Positions 41,682 through 46,482 of a stretch of DNA of 46,482 nucleotides are shown here, piece after piece. Positions within the stretch are counted from its first letter, which is position 1. Each line of letters begins with the position of its first letter. Origin of the DNA: Gammaproteobacteria bacterium (GTDB taxonomy: Bacteria; Pseudomonadota; Gammaproteobacteria; Pseudomonadales; Azotimanducaceae); the NCBI GenBank assembly GCA_020832085.1, contig JAFIFJ010000095.1, positions 1-46,482 of the forward strand, in the 5' to 3' direction. A program made the position numbers and the translations under genes. The notes under the pieces are model-generated. The model searched no databases and was not told where the DNA came from. It saw only the letters and a program-made list of their open reading frames with translations.

Positions 41682-42149
41682 TTACATCCACACCATGGTG
41701 ATCCAATCTGCCGCCAGAGCCGGCTTGGACTCGTCTTCGATCTCGATGGTGACGCTGTGAACGATCTGCACCCGGCCATCGCCCTTGTCCTCGACGCCCT
41801 TGACGACGAAGCGTCCGCGAATGCGCTTGCCGCTCTTCACCGGCGCCATGAACCGCACCTTGTCGTAGCCGTAGTTCACACCCATCTTGGTACCGGACAC
41901 GCCGGGCATGGCCTGATAGGCCATCACCGGCATCATGGACAGGGTCAGCAGTCCGTGGGCTATGGTGCCGCCGAAGGGCGTCGCGCTGGCGGCCTCCGGG
42001 TTCACATGCAGGAACATGTGGTCCTCGGTGAGGTCCGCAAAGCGGTTGATCCGATCCTGATCCAGTTCGAACCAGTCGGAAACTCCGATCTCCTTGCCGG
42101 TGAAGGCGCGGATTTCGTCGAGGGTCAGGCTGCGTACGGGTCCTTGCAT
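41682..42149 (-). CDS. MaoC-type enoyl-CoA hydratase
   Basis: A 155-aa hot-dog-fold protein with the hydratase-2 signature: FADLTEDHMFLHVNPEAA with Asp43 and His48 as the catalytic pair, then TPFGGTIAHGLLTLSMMP. Such R-specific hydratases add water to enoyl-CoA in fatty-acid or related CoA-thioester breakdown. Its gene lies between a VOC epimerase-like gene (27 nt upstream) and DUF6265 (4 nt downstream), which suggests acyl-CoA metabolism. Confidence 0.9.
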   Translation of the reverse strand: MQGPVRSLTLDEIRAFTGKEIGVSDWFELDQDRINRFADLTEDHMFLHVNPEAASATPFGGTIAHGLLTLSMMPVMAYQAMPGVSGTKMGVNYGYDKVRFMAPVKSGKRIRGRFVVKGVEDKGDGRVQIVHSVTIEIEDESKPALAADWITMVWM

Positions 42150-42176
42150 GAGCGTCTAATCCTGTTCTGCCGGAGA

Positions 42177-42674
42177 TCAGCTGCGAGCGGCCCTGGCCGC
42201 TCGCGCCCGTGCGGTGAGCTTTTCGAGCCAGGCATCGGTGGCCCGGTCTTCGAGGATCTCGATGATCTCGGCGTCCGGCCCGCGGATGTAGGTGGTCTTG
42301 TGCAGGCCGAGGTCCCGAGGTTCAGTGTTCGCCGGAAACCCGGCGTCGATCACGCGCCGATAGAGCGCATCGACGTCATCCACCTCCAGCGCAAAGTGGG
42401 TGACGCCACGATCTGCCGGACGATAGTCCGGCGGCAGGGACCGCCCGCCGGGATGGTCCCACTGCCAGAGTTCCAGCATGGTGTCCCCCACCCGCAGCCA
42501 GACCACCCGGCCACGGGCGTCGTCCATCCCCACGACCGCACTGAGATCAGCCGCATCGGCCACGTCCGAGTCGAAGATGAGTTCCATCCCGAGCAGATCG
42601 CAATAGAAGGCCAGCGACCGCTCCATGTCGGCCACGCTGACGCCAGTGTGGTTGATGCGTTTGAGCTTGGGCAT
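42177..42674 (-). CDS. VOC protein, methylmalonyl-CoA epimerase-like
   Basis: A 165-aa VOC protein keeping all four usual metal ligands: His9 (INHTGVSV), Glu68 (MLELWQW), His93 (VTHFALEV) and Glu139 (AEIIEILE). The layout resembles glyoxalase I and methylmalonyl-CoA epimerase; with MaoC next to it, an acyl-CoA epimerase role is possible but not shown. It is first in the four-gene operon. The Ala/Arg-rich tail is unusual. Confidence 0.82.
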   Translation of the reverse strand: MPKLKRINHTGVSVADMERSLAFYCDLLGMELIFDSDVADAADLSAVVGMDDARGRVVWLRVGDTMLELWQWDHPGGRSLPPDYRPADRGVTHFALEVDDVDALYRRVIDAGFPANTEPRDLGLHKTTYIRGPDAEIIEILEDRATDAWLEKLTARARAARAARS

Positions 42675-42733
42675 GAGGGAAGTCTAGCGGATCTAGGCCT
42701 GCCTTGGGAAAGTAGCATCAAGCAGCGCTCGAC

Positions 42734-42777
42734 CTGAGCGTTCAAGCCGCAGCGCTGCCCTGGAGGGTGACGCTCAG
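42734..42777 (-). terminator. Possible terminator after kaiC-kaiB-crp operon
   Basis: CTGAGCGT (42734-42741) pairs with ACGCTCAG (42770-42777) around a 28-nt loop, 27 nt past the end of the leftward Crp/Fnr gene. No T-run. Confidence 0.35.
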
Positions 42778-42803
42778 CCGAGTTGGTTCAGGTGACCTGG
42801 CCT

Positions 42804-43682
42804 TCAATAGCAGCGACAGGAGGCGGCTTCCAGACCCTGCCGATTCAGTATCCTGAGGTTGCCACGGGAGTATGTTATCAAGCGTCGCCTTTGGAGTTCT
42901 CCAGCTGCCTGGGTGATGGACTCACGCCGCACCCCGAGGACCCGCGCAAGCGACTCCTGGATGACGAAAAACTTGTCTGATCGCAAGCGGGCGCTGGTCA
43001 TCAGCAATCGGGATGCGACACGCTGCTCGATCAGATGAAATGAACTGCATACGGCTGTCTGTCTGGCTGCAGCCAACTCCGCGTAAATGTACAAATTGAG
43101 CTCATGCCGCAGTGTCTGACTCTCCTGTAGGGCGCTCAGAAAGCGCGCCTGCGGAACTCGAAGGGCTGTTCCGCCGATCTGAACCCGGGCGCGCAGGGAC
43201 GAAACATTCACGCCTAGCGCGAGAGAGGTTCCCACCATACCGTCAAATCCAACGAGTCCGACCTCCAGAGTTCGACGCCCGACTGTCGGCGGCAGCAGGC
43301 TGATCACGCAATCGATGGGGAAAAAAACGAACCTGATGGGCTCTCCTGGCTCATGCAGTACAGCTTCGGCGGGAAGCGTAACGGACTCGAGGGAGGGAGC
43401 CAGCCGCTGGTATTCCTGCTGTGTCAATGCGGCGAGCAGACTGTTCGCAACGGGCTCACGACCGGACTCACCGGGCGCAACTGTTCGCAGCGCATTCCGG
43501 GCTGCGGGAAACAGGATGACGTTGCTGTCGGAGTAGTCAATGATCGCGTCGATCTCACCCGCTTCGATAGCCTGCTGCTCCGGACCACCCCTGATCAGCC
43601 GCTGCAGCACTCCACTGAGCCTCTTGTCCAGTAGCTCCGACTGGACGTGCTCCAGCGCATGAGACAAAGAACCATCAATCAT
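42804..43682 (-). CDS. Crp/Fnr-family regulator in kai operon
   Basis: A 292-aa regulator. An extra N-terminal segment (about 1-75) contains AGEIDAIIDY then ILFPAARNAL (about 41-66), a motif also present near the N-terminus of the histidine kinase at 314. A cyclic-nucleotide-binding-type domain follows (about 82-200; FVFFPIDCVISLLPP), then an HTH_Crp domain (about 230-285; ARVLGVRRESITQAAGEL). It ends in ASCRCY, as does the other Crp/Fnr protein. No effector-binding signature is clear. ATG 43682 has an AGGAG site and overlaps kaiB by 8 nt, so it is translated with kaiC-kaiB and may be their output factor. Confidence 0.87.
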   Translation of the reverse strand: MIDGSLSHALEHVQSELLDKRLSGVLQRLIRGGPEQQAIEAGEIDAIIDYSDSNVILFPAARNALRTVAPGESGREPVANSLLAALTQQEYQRLAPSLESVTLPAEAVLHEPGEPIRFVFFPIDCVISLLPPTVGRRTLEVGLVGFDGMVGTSLALGVNVSSLRARVQIGGTALRVPQARFLSALQESQTLRHELNLYIYAELAAARQTAVCSSFHLIEQRVASRLLMTSARLRSDKFFVIQESLARVLGVRRESITQAAGELQRRRLITYSRGNLRILNRQGLEAASCRCY

Positions 43683-44004
43683 TTTCCGGGCTCCTGATTC
43701 CGATGGCCAGGAGTACCCTGAGTTTGTCGCTGAGGTTGCCCACGACCTGAGCCGTCGGCAGAGGGTAGTCCTTATTGAGGGTTGGCGTCACAACAACGCC
43801 CGCAGCCATAGCGCGCTGCGGGTGCTGCAGGACATCGATGATTTCCAGGTCGCAGGCCCCGCCAAGGTCATCACGGCAGATCGCTTCGATATTGAGGACG
43901 GCCTGTACCGAATTGGGAGCGTCACCCGCAACGTAAAGGCGCAGAACGGCAACGGCCTTAGATCCATTGACTGCCTTTTCTGGCTTACCTCTGCGAGCAT
44001 TCAC
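43675..44004 (-). CDS. kaiB: KaiB-family clock/stress protein
   Basis: A 109-aa thioredoxin-like protein with the KaiB hallmark stretches AVLRLYVAGDAPNSVQAV, LEIIDVLQHPQRA and VVTPTLNKDYPLP, ending in VGNLSDKLRVLLAIGI. In cyanobacteria KaiB binds phosphorylated KaiC and resets the clock; outside cyanobacteria KaiBC pairs act in stress or timing responses. The start is GTG 44004, overlapping the kaiC stop by 4 nt (GTGA), so translation is coupled. An overlapping ATG at 44000 is in another frame. There is no kaiA nearby. Confidence 0.94.
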   Translation of the reverse strand: MNARRGKPEKAVNGSKAVAVLRLYVAGDAPNSVQAVLNIEAICRDDLGGACDLEIIDVLQHPQRAMAAGVVVTPTLNKDYPLPTAQVVGNLSDKLRVLLAIGIRSPEND

Positions 44005-45767
44005 CTTGGACTTTTGCTCCGGACTCTGGTCGATGCTTTGCCCGCAGGATTGCCACGCTTGGTTCGCAAACCAGTTTCCCGCGATCGAGAGGAAGCCTCG
44101 AGCGCCAAAGCTTCACTTGAAGCGACCTCCATTCTGGCTCGTTGCTGCTCAAGCTCGAGCTGCAGCAGCTTGATCTCGGCCTCGGTTCGGGCCATGGCAT
44201 GATCCATCGCCCGTCGCTCGATTTCAGCTCCGGCCAGCATCCTTGACCTGGACTCGGCGAGGTCGGCTTCCTTCTCCCAGCGCCGAGTACCCATCAGTAC
44301 CTCGCCACCACCCGTGTAGACATCCGTGAGCGACAAACCGGACTTGCTCAGGACAAGCTCACGCACCTGATTGGAGTGAGCCGTACCGCGCGACTTGACA
44401 ATCGTGAGGGCTCGATTGCGCTCACCACTCAGGACGAGGTAGGAGAGATGAATCCAAGTATCCGCAATGGTGGAAATCTGCAGCGTGGTCGATTCCGCAA
44501 CCGGATCATCCGCCTCGCTGAGCGCGGTCACCAGTAACGTGACCCCGGAGTCCTTAACCATGTGCACGAACCGGCTGGCCACCGATCGCGCGGTGATGGA
44601 ACTTCCTGAACGGGCCAGCGCCGATAGCGGATCAATCACAACACAACTTGGTCGGTGGCGAGCGATCAGCGCTTTCAGCCCGGAGAACAGTTCCTCCGGA
44701 CTGATCGCATCGGTGCGCGCCGAGAACATGTGCAACAGCCCGGAGTCGACGTGCTGCTTGAGTTGAATACCGACGGAGGCCAAGTTGCGCACGATCTGCC
44801 CTTCACCCTCGTCATAGCTCACGAACAAAGTGCGTTCACCTCGAGCACAGCCCGCCTCCAGAAACCTGCCAGCGAGGGTAGTCTTGGCAGTGCCAGGCAG
44901 ACCTGAAATCAGGGTACTGCTGCCGCGATACACGCCGCCCCCGAGCAACGAGTCGAGATCGCTGAAACCGAGGCTGAGTCGTTGGGTAGAAGCGCGGCCT
45001 GGCACTGATGTCGATTCGCCAGCGGCCACTTCGATGCCCGAGGATCCGAAGGTCAGCGGAAACTCAGCTGCGGCAAAACCGGAGCCACGGTACTTGATCA
45101 TTTGAATCAGCTGAGAGGCGACTCGATCCTCCTGGCGACGACCGAGTCGTACCACGCAATCAGCCATGAATTGCATGAAGCCGTATTGCACCGATTCGTG
45201 AGGACGCTCCTCGCTCTTGGTGGTAACAATGGCCGTCAGTCCACTATCGTCCAGCCAATCCCGGATCCGATAGATTTCGTCCACTTCCGCCGCCGGATTC
45301 TGGAGCCGACTCAGCAGTACATCGATGCCGTCGAACACGATCCACTGTGCGCCGATCTCTTCTTTCTTGGCGGTGAGCATGGCCAGCATTCCGGCCAGAT
45401 CGAAATCACCTGCTTTGACAACCTCACGCGACAACCTCGCATCGAGGAAGTAGATCTGCTTCTCGGGAATGGCATCCAGTCCCCAGTCGAAACCAGCGCT
45501 ATTGGCAATGATCTCGGACGCCCTCTCCTCGAAGGCAACGAAGATTCCGGATGCGTGGTGGTGGTGCACTGCGTTGACGAGACACTGCAGGGCGAACACA
45601 GTCTTGCCCGCGCCTGGCCCCCCGAACAGGAGGGTCGTGCGATTGCGTGGTAATCCGCCATGACTCAGCAGATCAAAACCCTCGATCCCGGTGGTCAGCT
45701 TTGTCAGAGGCTGAACGATTCTGGGTCTGGCTACCTTTGCGATATCAGCACTCCTTAGCGGCGTCAA
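44001..45767 (-). CDS. kaiC: KaiC-family two-domain ATPase
   Basis: A 588-aa protein with two RecA-like domains. CI (about 20-255) has Walker A GGPGAGKT (49-56) and the catalytic Glu pair (80-81). CII (about 260-495) has Walker A GLPGTAKTT (289-297), and Ser432-Thr433 in LQISTIADT at the position of the S431/T432 phosphosites of Synechococcus KaiC; Thr424-equivalent context is also kept. The CII catalytic pair reads Asp319-Glu320 rather than Glu-Glu. A charged coiled-coil tail (about 500-588) is longer than in cyanobacterial KaiC. The start is uncertain: TTG 45767 has no good ribosome-binding site, and a 9-codon frame (ATG 45773) overlaps it. Upstream 45768-45958 shows no gene. Confidence 0.92.
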   Translation of the reverse strand: MTPLRSADIAKVARPRIVQPLTKLTTGIEGFDLLSHGGLPRNRTTLLFGGPGAGKTVFALQCLVNAVHHHHASGIFVAFEERASEIIANSAGFDWGLDAIPEKQIYFLDARLSREVVKAGDFDLAGMLAMLTAKKEEIGAQWIVFDGIDVLLSRLQNPAAEVDEIYRIRDWLDDSGLTAIVTTKSEERPHESVQYGFMQFMADCVVRLGRRQEDRVASQLIQMIKYRGSGFAAAEFPLTFGSSGIEVAAGESTSVPGRASTQRLSLGFSDLDSLLGGGVYRGSSTLISGLPGTAKTTLAGRFLEAGCARGERTLFVSYDEGEGQIVRNLASVGIQLKQHVDSGLLHMFSARTDAISPEELFSGLKALIARHRPSCVVIDPLSALARSGSSITARSVASRFVHMVKDSGVTLLVTALSEADDPVAESTTLQISTIADTWIHLSYLVLSGERNRALTIVKSRGTAHSNQVRELVLSKSGLSLTDVYTGGGEVLMGTRRWEKEADLAESRSRMLAGAEIERRAMDHAMARTEAEIKLLQLELEQQRARMEVASSEALALEASSRSRETGLRTKRGNPAGKASTRVRSKSPR

Positions 45768-45958
45768 GCTTCATAACATAGCCCTTAGGTGACCGCAAGA
45801 ATCGTGATGCAGCCAATGTCAGCACCCATGACGTGGCGGTTTCCGTGGCGGGGAAGATGGCTAAACAACAGAGTTCCCGAGAGTTGGCACACGCCAACAG
45901 CAGCCCAGCACGAGCCTTTCAGGGAACTAGTGAGATCAGAAGTGAAAGGAACGGTCGG

Positions 45959-46482
45959 TCAAACCGCATTGCTTCCCCGTGAATCCCCCCCTGGTTTCCG
46001 CGGAGACGTGTGGTCCGGACCGGTCAGCGGGAAGCGCTCCCGGGTGATCGCATCCAGCCGACGCTTGCGGGCGATCTTCTCTTCGCGTTCCTCGGGGGGC
46101 AGCGGCTTCGGAAACGGATAGCTGAAGTTCGGCCCGTGACTGGCGTTGATCATGCAATCCATCAGCATCCGCATGTCCATGCCGTGCCCCCACTCCGTAG
46201 AGGCCAAAGCCGTCTCCGCGGAGATACCCAGCTTCTGCCGACGATGCAGGTCCACAATGCTGGTGTAGGTGGTGGGATCGAGGCGGAAGCTGGCCGTGAG
46301 CACACTGCCGGCGGGGTCGGTGAACACCATTTCGCCGTCTCCGCCCCGCTCACAGCCGAAACCTTCCTCGTGAACGAGACGGTGATGGTGGCGGCAGAGC
46401 ATGGTGCAGTTCTCCAATGAGGTCTCACCCCCATCTGCCCAGTGGATGATGTGGTGGGCGTCCACGTAGCGCTGTTCGGTAC
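45959..46482 (-). CDS. HNH endonuclease C-terminal part (truncated by window edge)
   Basis: The last 174 or so codons of a gene whose 5' end lies beyond the window. The stretch YVDAHHIIHWADGGETSLEN followed by CTMLCRHHHRLVH is the HNH nuclease motif (metal-binding and catalytic His residues) found at the C-terminus of DUF222/13E12-type proteins, which are often present in many copies and linked to mobile DNA. After it come a linker and a basic tail (REEKIARKRRLD). The frame stays open through 46482. No recombinase or terminal repeat is visible beside it. Confidence 0.85.
   Translation of the reverse strand, partial: TEQRYVDAHHIIHWADGGETSLENCTMLCRHHHRLVHEEGFGCERGGDGEMVFTDPAGSVLTASFRLDPTTYTSIVDLHRRQKLGISAETALASTEWGHGMDMRMLMDCMINASHGPNFSYPFPKPLPPEEREEKIARKRRLDAITRERFPLTGPDHTSPRKPGGDSRGSNAV

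Noticed and set aside
45959..46482. Mobile element or intron home for the HNH gene
   Set aside because: No terminal repeats, intron structure or recombinase can be seen; the gene is cut by the window edge, so only the nuclease domain can be claimed.

Overview
The window is GC-rich, densely coded DNA with the gene content of a free-living gammaproteobacterium. The signs are a YadG/YadH-type ABC exporter, long-form QueF, the PA2778/PA2779 protein pair, tandem TonB-dependent receptors and AroQ-gamma/PheC-type periplasmic enzymes. Species cannot be read from the sequence. I saw no rRNA, tRNA, CRISPR array, insertion sequence or prophage. All identifications are by eye.

Layout. (1) 1-313 is non-coding and holds two copies of a structured 137-bp repeat whose hairpins differ by compensatory changes. 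(2) 314-4088, leftward: a six-PAS hybrid histidine kinase preceded by a 58-codon remnant of a kaiC-like gene. (3) 4357-7765: a hexapeptide acyltransferase, queF, and yadG-yadH. (4) 8058-26363: a catabolic island for a hydrophobic, probably cyclic substrate such as a terpenoid or steroid (inferred). It holds an acyl-CoA ligase, two cytochrome P450s, an MFS carrier, two near-identical TonB receptors, two Rieske oxygenase alpha subunits, a Rieske ferredoxin, an FMN-binding protein, a SnoaL-like exported protein, a VOC protein and a central LuxR-type regulator. (5) 26479-28304: an ectoine synthase gene without ectA or ectB, convergent with an ATP-grasp ligase. (6) 28720-35816: envelope and stress genes, including a BON lipoprotein, an OmpA protein with two OmpA domains, CsbD, a Crp/Fnr regulator, DUF3185, PA2778/PA2779, DUF3096 and a DUF4398/OmpA pair. 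(7) 36108-39339: a PAS protein and a CheB-CheR-PAS fusion. (8) 39394-42674: a secreted chorismate mutase fused to cyclohexadienyl dehydratase, convergent with a four-gene VOC-MaoC-DUF6265-Sel1 operon. (9) 42804-45767, leftward: kaiC-kaiB-Crp/Fnr with overlapping genes. (10) 45959 to the right edge: a truncated HNH endonuclease gene.

How the parts may work together. Region 4 reads as uptake (TonB receptors, MFS), oxygenation (P450s, Rieske oxygenases with ferredoxin), CoA activation and downstream handling, possibly under LuxR-type control. The most unusual regulatory feature is the KaiC-KaiB pair joined to a DNA-binding Crp/Fnr protein instead of a histidine kinase. The kinase at the other end of the window sits beside a broken kaiC and shares a short N-terminal motif with that Crp/Fnr protein. 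The intact fusion of AroQ-gamma and PheC domains implies conversion of chorismate to phenylpyruvate in the periplasm by one polypeptide.
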